64,000 nucleotides of DNA from Agapetus fuscipes (lineage: Eukaryota > Arthropoda > Insecta > Trichoptera > Glossosomatidae): contig OX637353.1 of NCBI GenBank assembly GCA_951799405.1, positions 13,888,001 through 13,952,000 on the forward strand. The letters run 5' to 3'. The notes below the pieces were generated by a model. It made no database searches. It was not told the origin of the DNA and was given only the letters and a program-made list of their open reading frames with translations. Every line of letters begins with the position of its first letter. The stretch's first letter is position 1. The position numbers and the translations under genes were made by a program. Of this stretch, positions 50,616 through 61,677 are shown piece by piece.

Positions 50616-51544
50616 TCTACTTTACTATATTATAACTCAATGTGTACCTAAATCGCTTTGAGTGAATTTAAACGAAAAATATTTCTAGAGTCTTAAGGAG
50701 TCTCTTGAAGAGCTCTCTGCAAATATCGTTTAAATTCATTTGTAGAGAATTGTCGAGTATCTCCGCTCGTTCAGACCTCCGTACTCAGTACTCTCTCTAA
50801 TGTACGCACAAATTGATTTAATTTAAAATCTCCCGGCCCCGGAAATCTTGCCGGAGCGGTTATAAGTATTTTTATGTCCGAGAAAAGCAGCCCGCAAATC
50901 TTAGATACTTGAGTAAAGTAAAGTGTACGGAAAGTATTCTCCGCTTAGGATACCTTTTATATTAACCTTTTATTTAAGAGCTTTATACTCCGAGTCACAG
51001 GGTGTTGCGCCACGACATCAGTACGGCTTTTCGGTACATGAAATACATCATGTCCTCGCCCTCGGGTTTAGTCGTCAGGCACATACAACCTGTAGCCCTT
51101 CAACAGGGTGGGACTGTCGTAGTAGTAGTACTGTGTGTAGCTTAGTTGCGTTTTAATGACATTGTTTTTGTAAACGCTTAGTTCAGATTGAGTTTTAACG
51201 TAAATTTTTATACTAGAGTGAGTCGTAAAACAGGAGATCTCTTAAGTGTATTAAAAACTACGCAAGGTCATTACGTAAAGTATTGTCCGAGCCGTACTCT
51301 TAACTAAGTAAGAAAGTAATCGAGTGTTTCGAATGGAGTATTAAAATAAGATGGCGCCTCTACAAGTTTCAAAAGAATTCTTTTAGTGCTCGATAACTTC
51401 CTGGCGTCGTAAAATTATTAAGAAATTTATACTCGGGTTTAGTAAAGCTTTTAGAAAATTGCGTAAAGTAAGTTATTACCTGCTATTTGCCACTCTCCTA
51501 TAAAATAATTGTTTTTTTTTTTTTATTTTTAAAATTATGGGAGT
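50616..51544. other. unassigned, mostly single-copy
   Basis: 50908-50940 is an arm fragment of the 32919 MITE and 51125-51155 a SINE-Ala 3' end (TGTGTAGCTTAGTTGCG). The rest shows no gene. Confidence 0.35.
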
Positions 51545-52310
51545 AGGTATAAATTTAAATACCTAGCTGTGAATTTCGTGATAACTGTACAATTATATAG
51601 CCATAAACATTAGAACGCGATTCTTTTTTAAATTCAAATCAACCAATTGAAAACGTCAGAAATCAAGGACGCATGTCTTAGGTATTGCCAGCATTCATAA
51701 TTTATCTTTCTGTGAGAATGGAAGGTATAAATTGATTTATTTCTAAAATACAGCTGTAAAAAAATCATAAGGTTGGTAACCGTTGTTGGTTTTTAATTCA
51801 AAACGACCAATAGAAAACATTGACAGTCAAGATCACATTATTGCTAGCATACAAACATGTATTTTTTTTGTAAAAATGGTAGGTATAAATTTAAGCACAT
51901 ACGAAGTAAATAAATATCAACCATACAGCGATAAAAAAAATTGTGTAGTTGATCCCATATTTGAATCAACTATAGAACGCATCGGGAATCAAGGCCATCG
52001 TTGCCAGCACAAAAAAAAAAAAAATCGGGTGGGTATAAAATTAAATTCATGCGAAATACGTACACATGTTGCCATAAAAATAAAGCATGGGATTCGTTCG
52101 AAATTCAAATTTACCGAGAAAACATGACGGGAATCAAGGTCATTATTGCCAGCAAAGGAAATGTTTTTTCTAGTTTTGCAGGTAGGTATAAAGTTAAATA
52201 TTAATTTTGTAGCAATATCCAAATAGCCAAAAAAATAATGCAACCATTTTATTTGTTCGAAATTCAAATCAACCAATAGAACACCTCTGAAATCAAGGTC
52301 AAAGAAATGA
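51545..52310 (+). repeat. decayed ~150-180-bp satellite, five units
   Basis: Each unit carries, in order, AGGTATAAATTTAA, CCATAAA, TTCAAATCAACCAATAGAA, AAATCAAGG and ATTGCCAGCA. Unit starts near 51545, 51723, 51881, 52031 and 52184. ORFs at 51783-52127 and 51989-52276 are products of this array. Confidence 0.82.
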
Positions 52311-52434
52311 TTAATAATTAATCAATACATATTTTTTCTGTTTCATGTCTCAAAAATATCCCTTCCAAGAGTTTTCCAGAATTTCTTCATACCTTTGACA
52401 TACCATTATTGGCATGGACTTTCTTGGTGACAGA

Positions 52435-53143
52435 TTAGAACGGCACGGTGACAAAACGACACATGAAATAACAACACATGACGACGTAACATCACAATGA
52501 CAGTACATCATATGAAAAGCATCACTATGACAAAACAACACAAACAAAACATCACTTGGCAAAACATCACATACCGAAAACAGAACATACCATAAACGGC
52601 ACATGAAAAACATCACAAACAACGCAAACATTTGCTCTGCTTCCACGCGCCATAGTGACTTCTTCTGGGATAACGCGGTAAGAAGTTGCTCTGTATGTGC
52701 AGCTTGGTTAGATTTAAAAAAATCAAATAATGATAATCGAGGTATTAATTTCTGAGTTCCATTTTCTCATGTTTCTCATGTAACACTGTCATGCCGTTTA
52801 GGGTGTTCTCTGAAGTCTGTTTTGTGAAGTTTTGTCATGTGAAGTTTTTTCTTGTGATGTACTTTGATCCCCAATTCTTGGAAAGTCTTGGTCACCCTGA
52901 AAGGGTGCCGCAGAGGTGCTGCTTGAATCGTTGCTTCTGTCATGAGGCGCTGCAAGGAAGTGGCGGTTGATGTTGGTTTGGAATAAAATTGGATTAAATT
53001 GAGAAGGGAACACATAATGGTAGATTATTCCGTAAACGGGAAGCGTTTCATCAAAGTGATGTTTTGCCATGGTGATGTTTAGCCATATGCTGTTCTGTAA
53101 TTTATCATTATGTCATGCATCGTTTTGTCACTGTGTGTTCTAA
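52435..53143. mobile_element. FB-I foldback element, copy 3
   Basis: Left end TTAGAACGGCACGGTGAC with the arm to ~52630 (ACAAAACATCACAT words); right end (minus) TTAGAACACACAGTGAC with arm pieces at 52770-52860 and 53050-53143. Contains a SINE-Ala fragment and unrelated DNA at ~52865-53050. Confidence 0.6.
52650..52718 (+). repeat. SINE-Ala 3' fragment
   Basis: TGACTTCTTCTGGGATAACG, AAGAAGTTGCTCTGTATGTG. Confidence 0.65.
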
Positions 53144-53424
53144 CATGGAACCGAATTCCTTAAGTAGTAGGGTATGTCGCAAAAAGGTGAAGTGACGCAA
53201 AAAAATGGGTCCGAGGTTCTCTCCCCACAAAAGGTCAGAAAGCTGCCTACCCTCTTGAATATTATAATGTCAAAGAATTTCGGCATTTTCGGATGGCAGA
53301 GCATTTGCTATTTTTTTATTGCGATCCTTCCAAAGAAAACAGCTCATGGGAAAAATGAGCAAAATATTTTATCGTCTTTGCGGTTGACCATAGATAGGTT
53401 GAAAAAAACCACCACGAATAAGCT
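53144..53424. other. unassigned
   Basis: 93-codon ORF 53174-53455 (starts MSQKGEVTQKNG) is unrecognised and runs into a SINE; not supported. Confidence 0.25.
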
Positions 53425-53717
53425 TTCAAAACGCAACCAAACTAAACACATATAGTGTAACTTATTGCCTGCTTTATCCCCAAAGAGTTGCGTTTGGTGA
53501 TTCGGGATCTATTTATTTGTATGAGTAAGTGGGGCGTCCTCACGTCAACCACTTCAGCTGTAATGAGGTTTTACAGCTCACGAGGGGGCTGGTTCTCACT
53601 TATTGTGAAAACTGGGTACACCTTGCCGGTGTTTATTTTGGTTTTGAAATTTCTAACCCCTCGATGGGGATCGAAACCTTGTTATCGGCATGGAATACAA
53701 GCATTCTACCGACTGAC
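53425..53717 (-). mobile_element. SINE-Ala copy, old
   Basis: Complete order from GCAACCAAACTAAACACATA to GGGGATCGAAACC (box B) and CATTCTACCGACTGAC; box A decayed. Confidence 0.82.
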
Positions 53718-53796
53718 TTTTTACTTTTTAACAGTGCGGGGCCTTCTTGCAGGGATGCCAAGCAGCTGCTAAACCATATTTTAATGCATAAATTAC

Positions 53797-53868
53797 GCTG
53801 GGATTCGAATCCACAACCTTCCATTTACAAGACCAAAGCGTTACCACTAGACTACGGACTGGTACTGA
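53797..53868 (-). repeat. SINE-5S tRNA-head fragment
   Basis: TGGGATTCGAATCCACAACC, CCACTAGACTACGGACTGG. Confidence 0.7.
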
Positions 53869-54258
53869 ACATCTTTTTGTTTTCACAAGTGCAGACAATT
53901 TAACAGCCTTCTTTCCTTAAATAATTTAAGTGTTTATAATCTATTTAGTTTCATGAAAGCGCTCCAGAGACAAAGGTGCTGAAATCGCGAATGATTTAAT
54001 TTCTGGGATCGAAGTTTTCAGGCTCTCTGTGGGAGAGATAATGTTTTGGGGGGAAATTTATTAACGCAGGCTATCTCTGCGCTCTTTCAGTGAACTTAAA
54101 ATACATCGCTCCTTTCTTACAGATTAACCCCATTGCTATTTGCTACCATACTACAAGTGCAATTCCAAAAAATAACAGTCACTTTTTGTTCTTCTGAATT
54201 TTTTTACATGCACAGTCAAAAAAAATAATATATATATATATATATTTACAGATCATTC
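53869..54258. other. unassigned, with (AT)n
   Basis: Microsatellite (TA)n at about 54227-54244; no gene. Confidence 0.35.
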
Positions 54259-54845
54259 TGTTATGATTTGACTTGAGGTTATTTTAATTAAATGGGTATT
54301 AAAATTTATTTCATAAGATTTATTTTTCACAAAATCGTTTACAATATACTAACTGTACACTCTTCACGCTCTGCTTACAGCGGTGTTTGCGTTACACTGA
54401 TTTAAGCGACTCTATGTGTCCAACATAATTTTTGCTCGTATTTAAGGTACCGCAAATATGGTTCTTGAATCTAATCTAATCTAATCTAAGCTGCAAAGAT
54501 ATATATCATTTAAGATTTATACTAAATGCATTCCCACAAGCAGATATGTATAATTTCGCGCTAACACATGCCGCATGTGGACCTACAATATAAAAACCCA
54601 ATCTCAAATGAACATAAGCCTTGCAACTCTTGCCGTCCTTCCCTGAAACAGGGTTGACATTGGCAAAGTGAACCAATTTTTATATTATGGGTGGTCAGCC
54701 GCATAACAACCTATAAGTCAAGGAACATACTGAATGCTCTCAAATATGGTAGCTACTTCCACTAGGATTGTTCGACACTATATCAAATTGTTCGACACAC
54801 CAACCAGCAGGGCTTACGTCCAACGAATCCATAGTTCGTGATAAT
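54259..54845 (-). mobile_element. LTR-D copy split by Tail-A
   Basis: Parts 54259-54471 and 54731-54845 match 13539-13802 (TGTTATGATTTGACTTGAGG, GCTCGTATTTAAGG, CACTAGGATTGTTCGACAC, ATAGTTCGTGATAATA). TGAAT flanks the insertion on both sides. Confidence 0.7.
54472..54730 (-). repeat. Tail-A copy
   Basis: (CTAAT)n, TAAGCTGCAAAG to CAACCTATAAGTCAAGGAAC. Confidence 0.9.
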
Positions 54846-54869
54846 ACATTATATCGATACCTGAAAGGT

Positions 54870-55200
54870 AAAACTGAATAAGTGACATATTAAGCTAACA
54901 TGGGTGTTTCAGATAAATTTACAATTTTCCTATTTTCTGCGAGAGAAAACACTAAATAAGTGTGAAAATCTGTATCTTATAAGTGTTTCATGAGCAATTT
55001 CCTATCATTAGTTCACTTACTATGAGAAGTTACAAACAATAAAATGTTTTATCCACGATTTCTGAAATCAATGAACCACCACTTATTTAGTTTTTGCAGC
55101 AACGACCAAGGTCGTGAATACCTCTGCAATCAACTAGTGTCATAGACCCCTAGAGTCTCTGAAATCTAGAAAGTCTCCCGCACAGGATTTCTTAAAAAAT
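54870..55200 (+). mobile_element. U1, longest copy, with poly-A tail module
   Basis: From GTGACATATTAAGCTAACAT through GAGAGAAAACACTAAATAAG and AATAAAATGTTTTATCC to AGCAACGACCAAGGTCG, then the shared module (ATACCTCTGCAATC, GAGTCTCTGAAATCTAG, GTCTCCCGCACAGG) and A-rich end. Gives U1 a defined 3' end and length of about 330 bp. Confidence 0.75.
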
Positions 55201-55314
55201 ATATGATATCAGTATATAACGTTTCATAATCCAGTTAAGGTATTCATAACCCATGATGTACAATGAAATGTACGTACAACTGTATGTTTGCTATCGACTT
55301 CTAAACCGCTTATT

Positions 55315-55620
55315 TTCAGTAAACATGTAAAATATTCTCGCAATGTTCTGATGAAGTTTGATGTCGATCGAACTACTTTTTAGTTTTTTTTTGCTTGTTG
55401 TCATATAATATGGCAACCGTTTTTTTTCAGAAAAAATTTCAGGACACGTGTAAAATAGCATCAGAGTGTTCCTGTGAAGTTTGTCGTCGATCGGATTAAG
55501 CTTTTTTTTATTTATTTTTATATAAAATGTATGCAAAAATTACACCCTCTGCTAAGTTCATCAGATTCTTACGAAAAATTCAGAAAACGGGTAAAATATC
55601 CTATTAATAGATTGTGGAAA
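55315..55620. repeat. ~122-bp degenerate tandem repeat
   Basis: GTAAAATATTCTCGCAATG...GAAGTTTGATGTCGATCG (55325) recurs as GTAAAATAGCATCAGAGTG...GAAGTTTGTCGTCGATCG (55448) and partly near 55590. Confidence 0.6.
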
Positions 55621-55929
55621 GTTTTAACTTTAAGGTTGCTTTATATACACATCATTGTTCACATTGTCACATCTCAAGGGCACTCTGCAATCGCCTTAAA
55701 AGCTTCGTGTTTTGCTTTGCTCACTTCGGGCACTTCCGCTCCATTTCGCGTCGCCATTTTATGCTATCCTGGTTCAGTAAGTATTTTAAACTCTACACAC
55801 GAGAGCTATTTTTACTGTTCTCGAAAGAGAAGCTTTTTCTAGATGTGCCTTGCTACTGCTATCATCTAAGATGCGAATGTTTTTATAAATATTTTTTTTA
55901 TCTCTGGAATTTATCTTATGTTAAGATCT
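55621..55929. other. unassigned
   Basis: Overlapping 122- and 132-codon plus ORFs (55474-56012) have no recognisable domain; the second runs into Tail-A. Not supported as genes. Confidence 0.3.
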
Positions 55930-56175
55930 ACGATCTAAGTTGCAAAGATGTATGTAGAATTAAGATTTATATTGAATTTAAAACGTGTAAGTTTGCTTTA
56001 AATACTTTTTAATGTACGCTTAGTAACAAAATAAAACCCATATCTCAGATGAACATAAACCCTGCATTTGTTTTTCCTAACCTTCACTGAAACAAGGGTG
56101 ACATTGGCAAAGTAAGCATTTTTTTACAGTAAACGTGGTCAGCCTTCTACTAACCTATGAGTCAAGGAATAATAC
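55930..56175 (-). repeat. Tail-A copy
   Basis: ATCTAAGTTGCAAAGATG to CTAACCTATGAGTCAAGGAA. Confidence 0.8.
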
Positions 56176-56539
56176 TGTACTAAAAAAAACCTATAAAATG
56201 GTAACACTGACAACAAAATCTGTTCACAAATTTTGTTACAAAAATTTCTTATTCCAGATTTGAAATTTGTTGTAGAACTTGGAAAATCATTGGAAATTCT
56301 TGCTTAAAGTATTTTCCGAGACAACAAGGTGGAAAAAATGTTATTAAAGTGTATTTTAGCGAAGAGGAAAATGCAATTTCCGGAGAAGAGCAAAATATTG
56401 TGCTTTATAGCTTCCTGTAGCCAAATATAGAAAAACTGCGTAAATACGCAGTCATCACGTGAATGTTTAAAAAAAATGCGTAAAGAATGCGTAAGTTTCT
56501 TTTTGGTAGCATCAAGTTATACCTTATAAAGTGTAATCA
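56176..56539. other. unassigned
   Basis: No gene; AT-rich. Confidence 0.3.
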
Positions 56540-56922
56540 AAACAACTGTAATACTTTTGGTTCGAAAAGTCTCTAAATTAAAACATACAGGTCTTCTTTC
56601 AGGATCTTTATTTGCACTTAATTTATTTTTACAAATTCACATTTATTTTTAACGCTTTTGGTAACACAAATTTATTTTCACAGTTCACTATCGCTTAGAC
56701 TCTTCAAATCAAAGGCAACTATCTTACTGGCTTAGCGCACTCAATTCTACGCCTTATACACTTCACAGACAGAACTTTCCAGTGACTAATTTTCCCAGCA
56801 CATTCGCGAACATTCTACCAAGTTCAAGACTACAAAAGGATCATTTAATTTCTAGATTTCTTAGGTCTATAATTATTGCTACCTACGGTGTACACCTATA
56901 TTAATCTACTATTTACATTACA
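56540..56922 (-). mobile_element. LTR-A, uninterrupted copy
   Basis: Minus strand: TGTAATGTAAATAGTAGATT start at 56922, GTGTATAAGGCG (TATA-like near 56760), several AATAAA, end near GAAGACCTGTATGTTTTAAT. Lets the empty site of the 2205-3842 transposon be read. Confidence 0.75.
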
Positions 56923-56954
56923 CTACTTTGACGCAAGCAGATTCTATATATCGA

Positions 56955-57076
56955 CAGTTTGTAAGGATAGGAAAAAAATGGAGGCAGCTCTGCAGAGGCT
57001 CTGCCCCCCCCTAGCAGAATGGCGATAGAGTCACAGTAACAGTTACAGTACAGTTACAGTACAGTAGTAGGTAAGT
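56955..57076 (+). pseudogene. LINE-B 3' end fragment
   Basis: Last codons (VCKDRKKMEAALQRL-like, frameshifted), CCCCTAGCAGAATGGCG and (ACAGT)n to 57068. Confidence 0.78.
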
Positions 57077-57594
57077 AAGCGACATAAACCAAATTGTTTA
57101 GAAGAGCAGTTTAAAGTTTGAGATTGCAGAAAAATGGCATAATTTTTTTTTTTTCATATCGTTAAAATCAAAACAGCTCTTAAATTTAAATAATAAAGGC
57201 ATTTATTGGCATTCCTATTAATGTGGTTTTCCGATATCTTACGATTTTTTATGTCACACGCGCCTTTAGGACAAAAAAGGCCAAAATCTTGTCGGTTACA
57301 CCAAAAGCATACTTCGAAAACGCAGTTGTTTGCTTGGGCATAAACAACGAAAAAATCATCGTAGAGCTATGGGAGTTAGCGCATTAGAAAGGGCGGAAAA
57401 TTTCAAGAAGGATAGCATTCATAACTCATTTTTGACCAAAATGTCGTTTATGCTCTACTGCCTTTTAACGGTAGATGTTTCAACCTACCTGAACACAAAT
57501 CTTCGTTAGTTAGAAAGAGAACAGTCATACTCTGAGTATCGACACACTGTTAACAGGCAAAAGGTACAGTCGTTAATTGTTTTTCTTCATTGTT
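57077..57594. other. unassigned
   Basis: No repeat or gene recognised; possibly unique DNA. Confidence 0.3.
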
Positions 57595-57777
57595 CCCTTA
57601 CCTGTGAAAATAAACCGGTTAAATTTGTGACTACTTCGAATACAGTGCGGTAAAAAATTGCAATATATGGGAAGATTAGTTGCGTTTTAGTTTTAATACA
57701 TTTTATCTGTTGACGTAATGGTTTCATGTCGTCAAGTGAAATGATTGGCGTAAGGCCGGATCCCTTACCTGTGAAAA
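57595..57777 (+). repeat. two SINE-Ala fragments
   Basis: 57595-57690 (CCTTACCTGTGAAAATAAAC to TTAGTTGCGTTTTAG) and 57735-57777 (ATTGGCGTAAGGCCGGATCC). Confidence 0.65.
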
Positions 57778-57955
57778 TAAACATCACAGCTTCATCACGA
57801 TCATTTTTATCACTCCACTTCCACGCTGAAGTAGCCCATCGTAGACATGAGCAAAACGTCCGGAAGCTCCAGCTCCCACAGACCACGGCAACAGATCCCG
57901 GAAAGCAACTCTCCAGCATCATCAGCCGGCCGTGTACCTAAGCCAAAAACTCATA
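57778..57955. mobile_element. PL2 element, copy 3, right arm only
   Basis: CGCTGAAGTAGCCCATCG then AAAACGTCCGGAAGC and ACGGCAACAGATCCCGGAAA to GGCCGTGTACCTAAGC. The hairpin and GAAA are mutated. Confidence 0.6.
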
Positions 57956-58534
57956 TTCAATATGATAAGAAGTTGCGATTCATCTGCAGTTTAGTCACCT
58001 TTTACTTTTTATATACTTTTGTTAGTTGACGCGTTTTTGTAGTATTCTCGCAATTTTTTATACTCGCGATACTGTATATACATATTTTTGTTGTTAGGGA
58101 TTAGCCGGGTAACGAAATTTTTTTTTCCAATTTTTCCGACTTCGCAACTTTTGCCGCCCTTCCTTCATCATAATTTGTTACGAGGCACATCACATCAATC
58201 TCTGAGCGCTGCTCAGCTTCTTAAATATTCAATATTTCAGGAGAGAAGGCTGTGTTTATTATTTTTAATAATCGAGATTGAGGGGAAAAAATAATATTGA
58301 AAATGTAAACACTAACGCTGTTATTCTTGAACAGCAAGGCCGTGGTTCATCCGCCACCTAACGTGAATTTTAAATACAAAACAACGATGATCTGCAGATC
58401 AGCTATGGGTAAAATGTTGTGTGAATAGTACTGCTTGGCTTCATTTATCATTTACGTAACATTTATTTTCAGATAATAATCCAAGAAAGGATTTTTCATT
58501 TTAAATATACTTCTATAATCAAAGTTGCAAATAT
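57956..58534. other. unassigned
   Basis: No gene or clear repeat. Confidence 0.3.
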
Positions 58535-58860
58535 GTAACTGTAACTGTTATTCTGTCACCATTCCACTAGGAGTGGCCAGAGCTTCTGTAGAATTTATCT
58601 CCCTTTTTTCCTATCCTTGCATACCACTTTCAATTCATTCATATTGTTATGATTTTACTTAGGGTTATTTTAATAAAATTGCGCTATCAATGCATTTCAG
58701 GTTTTAATTCACTTTTGACTCTTCACTCTCTGCTTGCAGTAGGGTTCGCGTTACAATGTTCAAAGCGACTCTGTCTCTCGACAGAATCTTTGCTCGTATT
58801 TATATGTCATGTATATCCCATTCTTTCAAAATTTCATTAATCAACCAAAGGTTTGTCTAA
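58535..58860 (-). pseudogene. LINE-B 3' end split by LTR-D
   Basis: 58535-58644 (GTAACTGTAACTGTTATTCT, CCACTAGGAGTGGCCAGAGC, CCTATCCTTGCATACC) and 58816-58860 (ATCCCATTCTTTCAAAATTT). Some LINE-B sequence between the two parts is missing. Confidence 0.72.
58645..58815 (-). mobile_element. LTR-D partial copy
   Basis: TGTTATGATTTTACTTAGGG, CTCGACAGAATCTTTGCTCG; other half absent. Confidence 0.65.
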
Positions 58861-59255
58861 TATCCGGCTTCTAGAACGTTTCGTCTAATATCAAGCTTCT
58901 TTCACGTTTCATCTACTATCCGGCTCTCATAACGGTTCGTCTAATATCCGGCTCCCATAGCGGTTTTGCTAATATCCGGCATGTATAACGCTTTGTCTAA
59001 TATCGAGCTCACATAACGGCTTGTCTAATATCCGGCTCACATAACACTTTGTCTAATATTCGGCTTTCATAACGATTTATCATATTTCCGGCTCGTATAA
59101 CGTTTTGTCTAATATCGGGCTCACATAACGGTTTGTCTGATATCGGGCTCACATAACGGTTCCACTAATATCCGGCTCGTTTAACGCTTTGTCTAATATC
59201 GGACTCACATAACAGTTCATCTAATATCCGGCTCGTATTATGCTTTATTTAATAT

Positions 59256-60213
59256 AATCTATAATCTATAATCTATAATCTAAGTTGCAAGAATATATTC
59301 ATTTAAAGCTCTCAGATGTATGCCCACAAACCAACAAGTGTAGTTCGCGCTTACAAATGCTGAATGTGTACTTACAAATAAAATCCAAACCTCAAATGAA
59401 CATAAGCCCCACAACTTTTGCCGACCTTCCCTGAAACAGGGGTGACATTGGCAAAGTGAACCATTTTTTACAGTATGGGTGGTCAGCCTCATACCAACCT
59501 ATAAGTCAAGGAATATGAATAATAAATTACATTTAAATATACAAAAGAACAAAACCTTACAAAGAAATCTATACAAAAAAAGTCGAAAATTTCCTATGCA
59601 AAAAATGTAGCAAATGAATACACCAACATTAGAAATCAACATTGCAGATTAGCCGCCACTTCTTCCTGTCCTTGCATACTTCTTTCATTTCATCCAGAGT
59701 CATAACCTTTTTCATACAAGTCCTCCTTTTATTATGACTCTGGATATCCCATTCATTCGCTATTTCAGAGATTTGATCCTTCCATACTTTTCTCGGTCTT
59801 CCACTACCACGACATCCATCTATTCTAGCAACATATACTCTCTTCGTCAATCTTTCATCACTCATTCTCTCCAAATGCCCGAACCATCTTAACATACTTC
59901 TTATAATCTTCACTTTCACACTTTCCCTTACACCACATTCCTCTCTTACAAAATCATTCCTCACCCTGTCACTTCGTTTTTTCCCAATCATACTTCTTAG
60001 ATAGTCCATTTCTACTGTATGGACTTTACTAATTTCCCTTTCACTCACCGTCCAGGCTTCACTTCCATACATCAAGGTTGCCACTAGTATACCACCGTGC
60101 ACCGCCAATCTAACATTTTTTGAGAGATTTTGGTTCCTGGCGATGCAAGCGGTCGCACCCAGTACACACCTGCCTTTTATTATTCTTCTTTCAAATTCAC
60201 CGGCCATTCTTCT
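59256..60213 (-). mobile_element. LINE-A, longest copy, inserted in the minisatellite
   Basis: 958 bp: (ATCTATA)n tail at 59256, Tail-A, UTR spacer, then the ORF fragment. TTTAATAT at 59248-59255 and 60214-60221 may be an 8-bp TSD, although the word also belongs to the minisatellite unit. Confidence 0.9.
59629..60207 (-). pseudogene. LINE-A reverse-transcriptase C-terminal region
   Basis: 192 codons, no internal stop. Contains LVATLMYGSEAWTVSEREIS, DYLRSMIGKKRSDRVRND, MLRWFGHLERMSDERLTKRV, GSGRPRKVWKDQ, EWDIQSHNKRRTCMKKVM and ends EMKEVCKDRKKWRLICNVDF. This is the post-RT thumb and C-terminal domain of an RTE-like LINE; the catalytic FADD core and endonuclease are lost by 5' truncation. The ATG at 60207 is an internal Met, not the true start. 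Best reference for LINE-A protein. Confidence 0.9.
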
Positions 60214-60292
60214 TTTAATATCCGGCTCTTAAAACGCTTTGTCTAATATTGGGCTCACATATCGGTTCGTCTAGTATCCGAAAAGTGTAATA

Positions 60293-60607
60293 AACATTGA
60301 AAATCATTACAACTAGAAAAAAATGTTAGTTGTTCTTTTAAAGGCTGATGTAATGACCCTCGTACCACAGATGTCTTGCGGCCATTAGTGCTCCAAATTA
60401 GTTTCCAACAAGTTCCGCTAACTGAGCGATCAATCCAGCCCAACGATTGATCGGCAGAGTCGTCTATCTACGTATCCGCATCACACCAACTCACACAAAG
60501 AAACTTCGAGACGCTCTCTACGAAAAGTTCGAGGACATATTGGATGGTGGAATCGATATCTTGGTTGTATAACAACATGTCTAAATAATAGGAAGAAAAA
60601 AACGTTG
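60293..60607. other. unassigned
   Basis: No gene seen. Confidence 0.3.
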
Positions 60608-61090
60608 CTCTTTTTTATAAATCAGGTTGCTATGAGACTGACTACACATACTGTAAAAGATGGTTCAATTTTTACAATGCCATCCCTGGCTTCAGTGAAG
60701 GAAGTTGCAAGTTGTGTATATTTTTTAATAGATTTGTTAAAAGGAATACAATTTACCACCCTATTTTGCATGGCCAGAAACAAGTACATATACACATTAT
60801 CATTACAAAAAATGTTATTTTAATATATAATGAATTATTAATTATTAATGATTCACAGTTATTGTTGATACAACACAGCGCAGGCGGGGCTCGATCTGGT
60901 GATGGTTTTAATAACGCAAATTAGAGTGCCGACATCTCACATCCTCTTGACCATACCAGTGCCAATTTGATGTTTGGTTTGTTTTCTATATACGCGTGCA
61001 GCATGTGTAAGCGCGGCTTACACGTGTCTGTCTGTGAGTGTGCATTAATTTCACTATATTCCTTTAATGTCTATTTATTTGCGAAACTTA
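60608..61090 (+). repeat. Tail-A copy split by SINE-Ser
   Basis: Parts 60608-60722 (AGGTTGCTATGAGACTGAC) and 60968-61090 (GCAGCATGTGTAAGCGCGG). Confidence 0.7.
60723..60967 (-). mobile_element. SINE-Ser copy
   Basis: AATACAATTTACCACCCTAT, GCATGGCCAGAAACAAG and GGGGCTCGATCTGGTG (decayed box B). Confidence 0.6.
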
Positions 61091-61129
61091 GGCCCGTTAT
61101 TTAAGCTATTTTCAACGTTAGCTTATGTG

Positions 61130-61345
61130 AATTTCACGTTGCCAATGTTACCCCTATTTCAAGGAAGGACGGCAAGAGTTGCAGGGTGTATGTCCATTTG
61201 AGATTTGGTTTTTATGTTGTAGGTTCACATGATGCATGTGCAAGCGCGAACTTGTACATGTCTGGTTGTGAGAATGGCTGTAATGTATATCTCCAATGTA
61301 ATATATCTTTGCAACTTAGATTAGTTTAGATTAGATTAGACTTCA
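61130..61345 (+). repeat. Tail-A copy
   Basis: GTTGCCAATGTTACCCC to GCAACTTAGATTAGTTTAG. Confidence 0.82.
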
Positions 61346-61677
61346 AACTCATAAAAAAAACTACCTACACGATTGTCATAGGGTCCTTTTCATTCAGTAT
61401 AAAGTCGCTATGCTAACTTATAGGTTGTACAGTGAAAAGCTGAAGATCCTGCCTTAAGCAAAAATAACGAATGATCTCTTTAACAGCTTCCAACAATGTA
61501 ATGTTTCGTTTCGCAATTTTTATGGCGCAATAAAAGTGGAAGGCATTAAAATAGAACTTTGCAAAAAGGGTGATTTATTTATTTGCCATTTTATTCTAAA
61601 ATGCGCAGTAAAATTTACAGAGGATCTACCATGTAAGGCCAATTGGAAGATTCAACTTTTTAAAAGACAAAATATAC
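61346..61677. other. unassigned
   Basis: No gene or repeat recognised. Confidence 0.3.

Larger units (their letters stand above)
58860..60292 (+). repeat. 28-bp minisatellite, split by LINE-A
   Basis: Unit TCTAATATCCGGCTCACATA followed by ACGGTTTG; about 14 units at 58860-59255 and about 3 more at 60214-60292. Units differ mainly in CACATAACGG/CGTATAACGC positions. No inverted partner array was seen. Confidence 0.92.

Noticed and set aside
51783..52276. ORFs of 95-114 aa on both strands
   Set aside because: Lie in the decayed satellite; the period and poly-A runs explain them.
55474..56012. 122- and 132-codon ORFs
   Set aside because: No recognisable domain, overlapping frames, one runs into Tail-A; length is not unusual for the region.
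60723..60967. Host exon in a moderately GC-rich stretch
   Set aside because: Matches SINE-Ser in reverse and splits a Tail-A copy.
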